Source: an uncultured Prevotellaceae bacterium
Lineage (GTDB): Bacteria; Bacteroidota; Bacteroidia; Bacteroidales; Bacteroidaceae
Length of the DNA: 59,946 bases
NCBI GenBank assembly: GCA_900557555.1
Contig: USTH01000002.1
Location: 1-59,946, forward strand
Reading direction: 5' to 3'
Shown here in pieces: positions 1 to 8,798 of this stretch. The position numbers and the translations under genes are program-made. Below the pieces are notes generated by a model. The model was not told where the DNA came from. It did no database searches and saw only the letters and a list, made by a program, of their open reading frames with translations. Each line of letters opens with the position of its first letter. Position 1 is the stretch's first letter.

Positions 1-3000
1 TTGTAAGAAGAGCCTTGTCGTTCCGGTCAGCCGGGATAATCTCGCTTGCACCAACTATCTCCTTGCCGAATGCACCTGACTGAGCAGTGGAACCTGAAGC
101 GATGTTGTAAACCTCAACCACGTCAGCACCGTCAACCTTGCCGTCACCGTTTACATCGGCTGCCTCAAGAGAAACACCTGACTCGGTACCATTAGCAATG
201 TAGTTGTAGAGAGTAACAACGTCGGTAGCATCAATTCTGCCGTCGCCGTTTACGTCACCAGCAAGACCTGAACCAGCAAGACCTGCAATCTGAATAGTCT
301 TAGCAACTGTCACTCCTGCTACTGCACCTGTAAACTTAGAAGGATTGATATAACCAGTCTGAGCAGGTACAGTTGCGCCCTCAGCGGCCGCTGTCCACCC
401 GTCAGTACCGAGGTAGCCGTTACCTACAGGAACATTTGTAGTAGCAAATACACCTACAAGTCCATTAGAAGAAGATGGAGTGCTAACTACATCCTCAGGA
501 AGATAAGCTACGAGATCAACGAGCCTGTCTTCTGATTCTGGAACTTCGAGGATGAAAGGTTCACCAGCTTCAAAGTTGTCCTTCATGTAGAGAGATACTG
601 TTGAAACACCGTTGGCATCAGTAATATCCTGAATAGCATACGCCTTGAAGCCTTCATTGACTTCAGAGATGCCAGAGACAGCGAATGGGAGAGTCTTGAT
701 GTTTGTGGTACCAGCCACAACAGGAATGGTTATACCCTCGACCTCTTCTGGATTAACTTCGTTGAAGGTCCAGAGAGAAGCAGTGTTGGACGGATTGCCA
801 TCCTTGTCAACGCCACCCATGTTGTAGTACCATCCTACAACAGACTTGCCTGCCACCTGAGCGTGGAGAGAAGTGTTGTTGGTGTTCTTTTCTGTAGCAC
901 AGATAGCGAGGTCGCTATTACCTACATAAGTGATGGTGAAGGCAACAGGAGTTGCAGAAAGCTTGGTTACATAAGAAAGGTTTACACTTTCGCCACCGAG
1001 ATAGAGACCGGTACCCATGTTCTGTATGTAAACAGTGTGAGGAGTTGCTGCGTCCTTAACAGGAACTACACGCCAAATTGCAAGAGCCTGGCCTGCGAGT
1101 TCGCCACTTTCGTTGGCACCCCATCTTACGGCAGAGCCTACGCCAACTTTCTCAGCAAAGATAGAAGCACCATGGGTATAGCTGTCGCCCTCGCGGGTCT
1201 GGTCTGTGCTGCTGATATAGTACCACTTTCCTTCTACAGGAGCAACCATGTTGTCAAGGAATGCCTTACGTGCAGAAGCGAGAGTGTTGGTAACGTTGTC
1301 AAGAGCAGTCTTGTCGAGTGCACCCTGAAGGTCGAAGCGTTGAGCGTCGGCAAGTGCGGTTGTATAGGTGTCTACGATATCTTGAGAAGCTATGTTACCC
1401 ATTTCTTCACCTACAGTGGCGTACTGAAGTTCTGCCTCTGCCTTGGTGATGAGAGAAGTGAGCTCTGTGGGATCAGCATAGAGAGCCCTTACGGCAGCAA
1501 TCTTGGCCTTAAGATCCGTAACCATAGCATTGGTTGCATTGCCAGCCTCAACTGCGGCGCTGGCAGTTGCAGCAGAAGCCTTCATGGCATCAGCAGCCTT
1601 CTTCATGCCAGCAGCATAGTAGTACTGTGACAGTTCTTCGATAATTGAACCAGGATAGAGCTGGAACTCAGAATAAGTGAAGTAACGTACATCATTGTTG
1701 GTCTTGTCAACAACGAAACGAACATACTTGTAATTCTTTCCAAGGTCAATAAGTGGAGAAGTGTAGAATTCGTTCTGGTTGCAAGTCTTTGGATAGATAG
1801 TCGATACATAAGTCCAAGCATCAGTCTTGTTGTAGTAGCCAGTTGTATCGTTGGTTACATAGATAGAAATCTGTACAGGCTGAGCATTAGGATTGTTGAA
1901 ACGACGAGCTGTACGCAGCACGAACGATGAAACAGGAGTCTTAGAGATGTCTACCTGCATGAAGTCCTTGTCGTCACCGCTGTGGCCGTTTTCAAAAGCG
2001 ATAGCGCCTGACCATGAGCTGTGGAAATAAGCCCATTCGCCATTTGCGTATTTGTTGCCACCATCTTCTGTAGAGGTAATGCCATCGATAAGGACACCGT
2101 AGCATCCTTCAGAAGATTCCTGACGGTTGCAGAGGAACTGGTTGCCTTCCTGACCAGGAGTCTTGGAGTCATCAGCCTCTGTAACAAGAGGATTGTCAAG
2201 GTCAGCGCTTGTTACGAAGAGGGCGTCATAGAGAGTACCTGCTTCGGTTATCAAAGCGTTGAGTTCGGTCTTAATGCCGAGTTGAGCGTGAGCCTTAATG
2301 GCATTGTTGATATACTCCTGATCTGTTACGGTACGGATATACCATGCAGAAGCTGTGTTGGCCACACCGTCCCAAGTAACGAGGTTAGAACCCTTGCCTG
2401 CACCACCACTGTGTCCGTTGGTGTGGTAGGCGAGTGGGTTGACATTGTCAAAGAACTTCCACTGACCGCTGCCAAGAGTAGCAAACGTAATTACGCGGTT
2501 TGTAGAAGGTGCCATAGAGATAGGCAGTGAAGAACCAGTGTTAGCGGCACCTGCAAGGTAAGCTTCATAAAGAACGTTCTTAACTTTCCAGCCAGTGCCG
2601 TTAGCCTCAAATTTCCAGAGGAACGAATAGTCGTCTGCCTTGAAGTCACCCCAGTTAGGTGTCGTGGCATCCTTGCCGAAAATAGCCTTTTCTACTTCCT
2701 GCTGGTTCATGTATTCAGGATATGCACTTACGATGTAATAGTAGCCAGCCTTGATGGGATTTGACTTAGCGTCAATGCCGTTATAGGCTTCAGTGAGCTG
2801 TTGGAAGATAACTCCATACTCTTCTTCAGTCTTATCCTGTGTCAGAGCGGTCTGTGCTGCATCAAAGATAGAGTTGTATTCATCAACTACCTGCTGAGTA
2901 AAGAAACCAGGGTCAGTGCTTACGGGGAATTGCTTGTCTTCCTCTACAATTCTGTCTACGAGAATCTGGAGCTTGTCCTTGTTAGAGTTTTCGCGTACGG

Positions 3001-3574
3001 TCCAAAGCTGCCAAAGGCTGTTTTCATTCCATGGAGAGAATGCAACATTAGTGCCCTGGCACTCGAGTCTGTACCACCATGTGGTATTCTCATCCTGCGG
3101 AACAGAGTTCTTACGGACGATAACCACACCACCTGTGCCGGAGGCAGTAGTGCGGTCGCTTGCTCCGTCGGCAACAGCAATCGTTACTTCCATTGCAGTG
3201 GCTGCGGCACCAAATTCGCCGTTACAACCAGCATAGTTAAACACATCGTAGCCATCAAGCCCGATTTTGTTTTCATAGTCAATCTCTTGCCAGTAGCTGT
3301 TCTTACCGACATTCTTGATACGATACAGGTCGTAACCGTCAATGGTGTTGCCAGTCTTCTCGAACTCCCACAAGTTTGTGTCGTCGTCAATCTGCTGTGT
3401 GCAACCAGCCGATGTACTTCCTGCATAAGTCATGAGCGAGACATTGTACAAGGCGTACTTCACTCCCGGCTCCGGCAATTCAACCTGACTGTCGAGAGAG
3501 TAGTTCTGCGCACTTGCACCAACTGCCGCAAACATCATTGCGAGCAGTGCAATTAAAGAATAGATCTTTTTCAT
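1..3574 (-). CDS. Secreted multidomain protein with dockerin-type repeats, 3' end cut by window
   Basis: The reading frame is open on the minus strand from ATG at 3574 to the first base of the window, so at least 1191 residues are present and the C terminus is missing. The N terminus (MKKIYSLIALL, cut near GASAQ) is a signal peptide. An in-frame ATG two codons earlier (3580) is less likely. The middle contains helical FIVAR-like segments (about residues 230-290 and 650-760) and regions that look like lectin or discoidin beta-sandwiches; these are fold guesses. Around residues 1105-1160 two calcium-binding loops DVNGDGRIDATDVV and DVNGDGKVDGADVV lie about 33 residues apart, the pattern of type I dockerin duplicated F-hands. 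Dockerins bind cohesins in clostridial cellulosomes; in Bacteroidetes their partner is often unknown. It is probably exported or surface bound. The substrate cannot be told from sequence. Confidence 0.85.
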   Translation of the reverse strand, partial: MKKIYSLIALLAMMFAAVGASAQNYSLDSQVELPEPGVKYALYNVSLMTYAGSTSAGCTQQIDDDTNLWEFEKTGNTIDGYDLYRIKNVGKNSYWQEIDYENKIGLDGYDVFNYAGCNGEFGAAATAMEVTIAVADGASDRTTASGTGGVVIVRKNSVPQDENTTWWYRLECQGTNVAFSPWNENSLWQLWTVRENSNKDKLQILVDRIVEEDKQFPVSTDPGFFTQQVVDEYNSIFDAAQTALTQDKTEEEYGVIFQQLTEAYNGIDAKSNPIKAGYYYIVSAYPEYMNQQEVEKAIFGKDATTPNWGDFKADDYSFLWKFEANGTGWKVKNVLYEAYLAGAANTGSSLPISMAPSTNRVITFATLGSGQWKFFDNVNPLAYHTNGHSGGAGKGSNLVTWDGVANTASAWYIRTVTDQEYINNAIKAHAQLGIKTELNALITEAGTLYDALFVTSADLDNPLVTEADDSKTPGQEGNQFLCNRQESSEGCYGVLIDGITSTEDGGNKYANGEWAYFHSSWSGAIAFENGHSGDDKDFMQVDISKTPVSSFVLRTARRFNNPNAQPVQISIYVTNDTTGYYNKTDAWTYVSTIYPKTCNQNEFYTSPLIDLGKNYKYVRFVVDKTNNDVRYFTYSEFQLYPGSIIEELSQYYYAAGMKKAADAMKASAATASAAVEAGNATNAMVTDLKAKIAAVRALYADPTELTSLITKAEAELQYATVGEEMGNIASQDIVDTYTTALADAQRFDLQGALDKTALDNVTNTLASARKAFLDNMVAPVEGKWYYISSTDQTREGDSYTHGASIFAEKVGVGSAVRWGANESGELAGQALAIWRVVPVKDAATPHTVYIQNMGTGLYLGGESVNLSYVTKLSATPVAFTITYVGNSDLAICATEKNTNNTSLHAQVAGKSVVGWYYNMGGVDKDGNPSNTASLWTFNEVNPEEVEGITIPVVAGTTNIKTLPFAVSGISEVNEGFKAYAIQDITDANGVSTVSLYMKDNFEAGEPFILEVPESEDRLVDLVAYLPEDVVSTPSSSNGLVGVFATTNVPVGNGYLGTDGWTAAAEGATVPAQTGYINPSKFTGAVAGVTVAKTIQIAGLAGSGLAGDVNGDGRIDATDVVTLYNYIANGTESGVSLEAADVNGDGKVDGADVVEVYNIASGSTAQSGAFGKEIVGASEIIPADRNDKALLT

Positions 3575-3622
3575 GTGCATTAAAGTTAGTTAATAATAGT
3601 AAAATAAAAAAATATCCGAGGA

Positions 3623-3630
3623 CAAAGATA
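3623..3630 (-). promoter_or_regulatory. Probable -7 element for the dockerin protein gene
   Basis: Minus-strand TATCTTTG matches the Bacteroidetes -7 consensus TAnnTTTG and would give a leader of about 40 bases before the ATG at 3574. No clean TTTG is seen at the -33 distance. Confidence 0.45.
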
Positions 3631-3761
3631 AGAAAATGTAACGACTAAAAACATAAATCTCCGGATTTTTTTTATCGTCAGAATATTTATATTAACAATA
3701 TTCATCGTTGCTTAAAAAATTCACACTATATTACACAAAAATTACCCTTAAAGTGTAATAC

Positions 3762-3794
3762 TTTGCAAAAATAGCATCTCATCGCCTACTTTTG
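3762..3794 (+). promoter_or_regulatory. Bacteroidetes-type promoter pointing into a gene-free stretch
   Basis: TTTG at 3762-3765, then 21 bases, then TACTTTTG at 3787-3794. This is an exact fit to TTTG-N19-21-TAnnTTTG on the plus strand. No coding gene follows on that strand; the next element is the hairpin at 3876-3928. Confidence 0.6.
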
Positions 3795-3801
3795 TAACGT
3801 T

Positions 3802-3943
3802 CAAATGCAGTACGTTCTTACATCTTCAAAGCAGTTTCTTGACAACTTGGAACCGCCTGATTGCTCATAACGATACTTGCCCCCAACCCTATTCTGCCAA
3901 TCATATTCTGACGAGGGTTGGGGGCAAGCAACAACTTTTTTTT
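3802..3943 (+). ncRNA. Candidate small RNA of about 140 nt
   Basis: Inferred transcript from the promoter at 3762-3794 to a run of eight T at 3936-3943. Near the 3' end a perfect 15-bp stem (3876-3890 with 3914-3928) encloses a 23-base loop. The T-run starts seven bases after the stem, a looser spacing than in classical terminators. The T-run touches the 3' end of pyrG, which is transcribed towards it, so the RNA and pyrG message ends converge and may overlap. I see no match to 4.5S RNA, tmRNA, 6S or RNase P. Alternatively the stem is only a transcription end signal between convergent units. Confidence 0.4.
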
Positions 3944-3946
3944 ACA

Positions 3947-5551
3947 TCAGGGCTTCGCTCCGTTTTCTATCGCTGCTCTGACAAACGACATAAACAATGG
4001 GTGCGGATTGAGCACCGTGCTCTGATATTCTGGATGAAACTGCGTTCCGATATACCAATACAATTCTGGCATCTCCACTATCTCAACAAGCCCAGAAGCG
4101 GGATTGCGTCCAGCACACTTCATGCCGGCAGCCTCAAATTCCTTGATGTAAGCATTGTTAAACTCATAGCGATGGCGGTGGCGCTCGCTCACAACTTCCT
4201 TATTATATATTGCGGCCACCCGGCTACCTTTGACGAGTTCACATTCATAGGCTCCGAGTCGCATGGTGCCACCCATATTGGAGATGTTCTTCTGGTCCTC
4301 CATCATGTCGATTACATTGTGGGGAGTAGCATTGTCCATCTCACTGCTGTTAGCATCTGCATATCCCAATACATTGCGTGCAAATTCTATAACCATCATC
4401 TGCATGCCAAGACAAATGCCAAAGCAAGGTACATTGTGTGTCCTTGCATATTGCGCCGCAAGTATCTTGCCCTCTATTCCACGTGTCCCAAAGCCCGGGC
4501 AGATGACAAGCCCATCTTGTTCTGACAGTTTCTCTGCTATATTGTCGGACGTCAGGAATTCAGAATTGATAAACGTGATTTCAACCTTGCGCTTGTTGTA
4601 GGTAGCAGCGTGTGACAGGCTCTCGCTGATAGATTTATAGGCATCTTGCAAATCATATTTGCCTACCATTCCTATGCGCACCGTTTCACTTGCACTGCGT
4701 CGCAGTTCAAGAAACTTGTGCCACGGTCCAAGGGCAGGGGTCTCGCCAACGGGTATGCCCATCTTGCGCAATATGGCGGAATCAAGCCCTTGACGTTGCA
4801 TGTTAACTGGGACCTCATAGATACTTGGAAGGTCTTCACTCTGAATGACACATTCAAGGTCAACATTGCAGAAACCCGCCACTTTCATGCGCATCTGGTC
4901 GTCAAGGTGTTTCTCTGTTCGCAATATAAGCACATCGGGCTGGATGCCATAGCTCAGCATTTCCTTTACAGAGTGCTGTGTGGGTTTTGTCTTAAGTTCG
5001 TCGGCCGCCTTGAGATATGGTACATAAGTAAGATGTATACACACGGCATCCCGTCCGAGTTCCCACTTCAGCTGGCGTATGGCTTCAAGAAACGGGGCAC
5101 TTTCGATGTCTCCGATCGTACCACCTATTTCGGTAATTACAAAGTCATATCCGCCCGTTTCACCGAGAAATTTTATGTTGCTCTTGATTTCGTCTGTAAT
5201 GTGAGGAACGACCTGTATTGTCTTGCCCAGATAGTCTCCTCTGCGCTCCTTGTCAATTACAGATTTATAGATACGGCCTGTGGTCATTGAGTTGGCGCGA
5301 GTGGTCTGAATGCCCGTAAAGCGTTCATAGTGACCAAGGTCGAGATCGGTTTCCATGCCGTCAACTGTCACATAACATTCGCCATGCTCATAAGGATTGA
5401 GGGTACCAGGATCGATGTTGATGTACGGATCAAACTTCTGGATTGTAATCTTAAAACCGCGTGCTTGAAGCAGCTTACCTATTGACGATGAAATGATTCC
5501 TTTGCCTAATGAAGAAACAACGCCACCGGTAACAAAAATATATTTAGCCAT
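3947..5551 (-). CDS. pyrG: CTP synthase
   Basis: Makes CTP from UTP, ATP and glutamine, the last step of de novo pyrimidine nucleotide synthesis, in the cytoplasm. At 534 residues it has the usual family length. The N-terminal synthetase domain begins with KYIFVTGGVVSSLGKG and has the conserved stretch DPGTLNPYEHGE. The C-terminal class I glutamine amidotransferase domain carries the nucleophile Cys380 in GICLGMQ and the His506/Glu508 pair in FHPEY. All key catalytic residues are present. It stands alone between the candidate small RNA and the phosphatase fusion gene, with its own promoter. Confidence 0.98.
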   Translation of the reverse strand: MAKYIFVTGGVVSSLGKGIISSSIGKLLQARGFKITIQKFDPYINIDPGTLNPYEHGECYVTVDGMETDLDLGHYERFTGIQTTRANSMTTGRIYKSVIDKERRGDYLGKTIQVVPHITDEIKSNIKFLGETGGYDFVITEIGGTIGDIESAPFLEAIRQLKWELGRDAVCIHLTYVPYLKAADELKTKPTQHSVKEMLSYGIQPDVLILRTEKHLDDQMRMKVAGFCNVDLECVIQSEDLPSIYEVPVNMQRQGLDSAILRKMGIPVGETPALGPWHKFLELRRSASETVRIGMVGKYDLQDAYKSISESLSHAATYNKRKVEITFINSEFLTSDNIAEKLSEQDGLVICPGFGTRGIEGKILAAQYARTHNVPCFGICLGMQMMVIEFARNVLGYADANSSEMDNATPHNVIDMMEDQKNISNMGGTMRLGAYECELVKGSRVAAIYNKEVVSERHRHRYEFNNAYIKEFEAAGMKCAGRNPASGLVEIVEMPELYWYIGTQFHPEYQSTVLNPHPLFMSFVRAAIENGAKP

Positions 5552-5589
5552 AAGAGATTATAAAAACATTTTCCTATTCTTATGGAATG

Positions 5590-5621
5590 CAAAAGTACGC
5601 AGTTTTCCGAATTTAAGCAAC
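5590..5621 (-). promoter_or_regulatory. Probable promoter of pyrG
   Basis: Read on the minus strand: GTTG (5621-5618), a 20-base spacer, then TACTTTTG (5597-5590). The -7 element is perfect and the -33 element differs from TTTG by one base. It gives a leader of about 33 bases before pyrG. Confidence 0.5.
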
Positions 5622-5692
5622 TTTTGCAGCGTATTTTTTAACTACGTCAAGAAACCAGAGCCACTTTTTGTGTTTTGTCAGGAATAGAGATA

Positions 5693-7522
5693 TCAAAGAG
5701 TTTTGCTCAGCAGTTGTCCCTCTGGGGTTAACACGCTCAGTTCAAGTTTTTTCCCCCTCTTGGTCAAAACAGCCACACTGCAGTCCTCTACAGAGGGGCC
5801 ACCACCACGGAAAATAGGGAATGGAGCACCGCCTGTGCCCTTTTCATAAAAAGCGGTTTCGTGTACATGGGCACATAGGGCAAGATCAAACGGTTGCCCT
5901 TTCAATAACGAGCCTAACAGTTCCGTACAGGGCTGATATTTGTCGGTGTTTGCAAAGACGGGTATATGGCTGACCAGAATATGGCGAGCGGCCTTACGAA
6001 AGTCACGGCTCCGCAACTCCTCCTTTAGAAATCTCACTTGGTCGTTGCGCAGACTTGTGAAGTCATTAAGCCCATAGTAAACCCAGGTGTCATCGGGTTT
6101 GTCTTCACCAAGGTCAAGAACCACAAAGCGTGTGTCACCCCAGTTAAACGCACCATAGGTGAGACCATCACGGTAACCGATGAGACTGTGCATGCCAACA
6201 GAATAGAAATCACGGATTTCATGGTTGCCCCTTATGAATATCACTGGCTTTTCCGCTCCACCAACGGGGTCTGTAACATTATGTATCATCCTGATGGCAT
6301 GCGCTCTGTCGCGCGGCTCAGGAAGGCAATCACCGTTGAAGATAACGAAATCATAGTCTATACACACAGTTTTCTTTAGCAGGGCTTCATAGGCTTTACT
6401 GTTCTGATGCAAGTCGTTGAACACAAGAGCAGTGAAATCCGTATCATTGTCAGATGGTGTGCGAAATTTATAAAACCTTGTGGTCAACGTGTCACCGAAA
6501 TGGGTTTCATAGGCACGTTTGTATGTCAGTCCTACCAAACAGACACGATAGTAGTATTCATGACCTGGTTTCAGGTCGTGAAGTACGATTTTGTTTTCAA
6601 TGTCATAACATACCTCTTGACCGCCAACAATAGTGCGAGCACGCTGGGTATGGATCGAATCTGTGCCAAACTCAACCCAAGCGTGACACACGGCGTCAGT
6701 TTGGAACATCACCGTCATACAATCAGGTCGGGGGTCTTGCAAGTAAGGTTCATGGGTCATCAACTTACCACCTGGCGTCTTGAGTGCCAAATCTGCCACC
6801 AACGGTCGGTGGTCTGAAGCAGTTTTTTCCTCTACCACTTCGAAAGACTTCCTTACAGCCATCTCTGCTCCAGTCGCTTTGAGGACAGCAATATAATCCA
6901 AAGTTTCCTTGGGTTTGTCTGCAGGGAATGTAGGCACTGCGTTGTCGCTTATCATGGAGAAATGTTGCCTGATACGCTTAATGAATGGAGAGTCTGGATG
7001 GCTGTTCCAATCGCCCATTATGATGAAAGGCTTGTTCCATCGCAAGGCTTCATTAATAATGGTGTCGGCAGAGGCGTTGTGTTCGTCCTCTAACAGTGAA
7101 AGGTGGGTACATGCTATAACGCATTTGCTAAACTCGCAAACCAGCAGCACTCTGTCTTCACTGCGACTTGGCATAGCGATGCGCCTTACGGTTATAGGAC
7201 GTTCCTTACTTAGGAGAGCCACACCGTATTTTCCACCCTGCAAAGGAATGGCAGCGGCATAGGTTCCACGCATCAGCGTCAGCCTGCCAAACTCAGCCAC
7301 CTGATCAACATTCTTTGAACGGCGGGCACAACTGTCAACCTCCTGCAATGCCACGAAATCTGGACAACACCGCTCAATTACCTTGGCAGTGCGCTCAAGA
7401 TCAAGAACGTTGTCCATTCCTGCACCGTGGCGTATATTATAGGTCATCACTCTCACATCGTCTGCCAAAGACCTTGTGGCAGACAAACAGCAAATAACAA
7501 GGATATAAAAATATTTCATCAT
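5693..7522 (-). CDS. Secreted fusion of endonuclease/exonuclease/phosphatase and metallophosphoesterase
   Basis: Protein of 609 residues with an N-terminal signal peptide (cut near SLADD). Residues about 22-250 form an endonuclease/exonuclease/phosphatase (EEP) fold: MTYNIRHG at the start, ALQEVDS with the metal-binding Glu, GDWNSHPDSP, and SDHRPLVADL at the end. Residues about 255-350 resemble the fibronectin-like N-terminal domain of purple acid phosphatases (PYLQDPRPDCMTV). Residues about 365-600 are a calcineurin-like phosphoesterase with FNGDCLP, RGNHEIRD, SHIPVF and CAHVHE. Both catalytic halves look intact, so it may cleave two phosphoester bonds, for example sugar-phosphate, lipid or nucleotide substrates outside the cytoplasm. 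Substrate unknown. It lies alone between pyrG and galE. Confidence 0.85.
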   Translation of the reverse strand: MMKYFYILVICCLSATRSLADDVRVMTYNIRHGAGMDNVLDLERTAKVIERCCPDFVALQEVDSCARRSKNVDQVAEFGRLTLMRGTYAAAIPLQGGKYGVALLSKERPITVRRIAMPSRSEDRVLLVCEFSKCVIACTHLSLLEDEHNASADTIINEALRWNKPFIIMGDWNSHPDSPFIKRIRQHFSMISDNAVPTFPADKPKETLDYIAVLKATGAEMAVRKSFEVVEEKTASDHRPLVADLALKTPGGKLMTHEPYLQDPRPDCMTVMFQTDAVCHAWVEFGTDSIHTQRARTIVGGQEVCYDIENKIVLHDLKPGHEYYYRVCLVGLTYKRAYETHFGDTLTTRFYKFRTPSDNDTDFTALVFNDLHQNSKAYEALLKKTVCIDYDFVIFNGDCLPEPRDRAHAIRMIHNVTDPVGGAEKPVIFIRGNHEIRDFYSVGMHSLIGYRDGLTYGAFNWGDTRFVVLDLGEDKPDDTWVYYGLNDFTSLRNDQVRFLKEELRSRDFRKAARHILVSHIPVFANTDKYQPCTELLGSLLKGQPFDLALCAHVHETAFYEKGTGGAPFPIFRGGGPSVEDCSVAVLTKRGKKLELSVLTPEGQLLSKTL

Positions 7523-7616
7523 GATTGAATTTAATTCTGTTTTTTCGGAACATTTCGACCCCGCCCCATTTTGGCCTATTTGCTACGGCGCTACCAAAAA
7601 CATTGCCGACGATAGT

Positions 7617-7668
7617 AAAAAAAGATGCCAGCCAGAACCTACCAAGAGATTCTGACTGGCATCTTTTT
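7617..7668 (-). terminator. Terminator downstream of galE
   Basis: Inverted repeat AAAGATGCCAG / CTGGCATCTTT (outer arms 7619-7631 and 7656-7668) with an inner CAGAA/TTCTG pairing. It has T-runs in both directions, so it may also act from the plus strand. It sits 70 bases past the galE stop. Confidence 0.75.
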
Positions 7669-7739
7669 GCAACTACGGCAAAACATGTTGCCACAAACCA
7701 CTCTTACATGTCTGTCGGTTGTTTTTCAGCATATCGACA

Positions 7740-8756
7740 TCAGGCCTCATAGCCGTTGGGATTATTTTTCTGGAAATTCCATGAATCACGGCACATATCT
7801 TCAATACCAAATTTTGCTTCCCAACCGAGTTCGGCCTTAGCCTTTGCAGGATTGCAATAGCAGGTAGCAATGTCGCCCGCACGGCGTGGTTTGATAGCAT
7901 AGGGCACTTTCAATCCGTTGGCCTTTTCAAAAGCCTTAACGACGTCAAGTACAGAGTAGCCGTGACCTGTGCCGAGGTTATAGATGGCCAACCCTTTTTT
8001 CTCCTTGATAGCTTTGAGGGCACAGACATGACCATTGGCCAGGTCAACAACATGAATGTAGTCACGCACACCTGTCCCGTCATGAGTGTCATAGTCGTTT
8101 CCGAAAACACCCAATTCCTTACGCATGCCTATGGCAGTCTGCGTAATATAAGGCATGAGGTTATTTGGAATACCGTTTGGATTTTCCCCAATCAAGCCAG
8201 ACTCGTGTGCGCCTATCGGATTGAAGTAGCGCAACAACACAACATTCCACTCTGGGTCTGCATGTTGAATATCCATCAACACTTGTTCCAACATGGACTT
8301 AGTCCAGCCATAAGGATTGGTACATTGCCCTTTGGGGCAGTCCTCGGTAATCGGTATTATAGCAGGGTCACCATAAACAGTGGCCGACGATGAAAATATG
8401 ATATTTTTGCAACCATGTTTGCGCATTACGTCAACAAGCACAAAAACCCCATTCATGTTGTTTTCATAATACTCAAGCGGTTTCTCTACCGATTCCCCTA
8501 CAGCTTTAAGTCCGGCAAAATTGATTACCGCATCGATCTTGTTGTCTGAAAATACCTTTTCCATTGCTTTGCGGTCACGGACATCGGCTTCTACAAAAGG
8601 AACCTCCTTGCCAATGATTTTTGCAACACGACGCAGTGCTTCTGGCTGCGAGTTCACAAAATTGTCAACCACCACTACAGAGTGGCCTGCCTTGTCTAAT
8701 TCAATGATGGTGTGGCTACCTATGAAGCCTGCACCTCCTGTAAGAAGAATATTCAT
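7740..8756 (-). CDS. galE: UDP-glucose 4-epimerase
   Basis: Interconverts UDP-glucose and UDP-galactose with bound NAD, in the cytoplasm. It feeds galactose use and surface polysaccharide synthesis. It has 338 residues, the normal family length. The Rossmann motif TGGAGFIG starts at residue 6, Ser124 lies in SSSATVYG, and the catalytic pair Tyr149/Lys153 is in YGWTK. It lies 42 bases after ugd and probably shares its transcript, giving a two-gene UDP-sugar unit closed by the terminator at 7617-7668. Confidence 0.96.
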   Translation of the reverse strand: MNILLTGGAGFIGSHTIIELDKAGHSVVVVDNFVNSQPEALRRVAKIIGKEVPFVEADVRDRKAMEKVFSDNKIDAVINFAGLKAVGESVEKPLEYYENNMNGVFVLVDVMRKHGCKNIIFSSSATVYGDPAIIPITEDCPKGQCTNPYGWTKSMLEQVLMDIQHADPEWNVVLLRYFNPIGAHESGLIGENPNGIPNNLMPYITQTAIGMRKELGVFGNDYDTHDGTGVRDYIHVVDLANGHVCALKAIKEKKGLAIYNLGTGHGYSVLDVVKAFEKANGLKVPYAIKPRRAGDIATCYCNPAKAKAELGWEAKFGIEDMCRDSWNFQKNNPNGYEA

Positions 8757-8798
8757 AAGAAATGTTTATGGTTGTTAAGGTTATTATCTGTACTGTCG

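Noticed and set aside
863..3556. Several plus-strand frames opposite the dockerin gene
   Set aside because: They are antisense to a continuous, well-formed minus-strand gene with signal peptide and dockerin loops; their translations look random and Cys/Ser rich.
3876..3943. Simple terminator of pyrG
   Set aside because: The T-run lies on the plus-strand side only; on the pyrG strand no T-run follows the hairpin. It may still help stop pyrG, but it is better placed for a plus-strand transcript.
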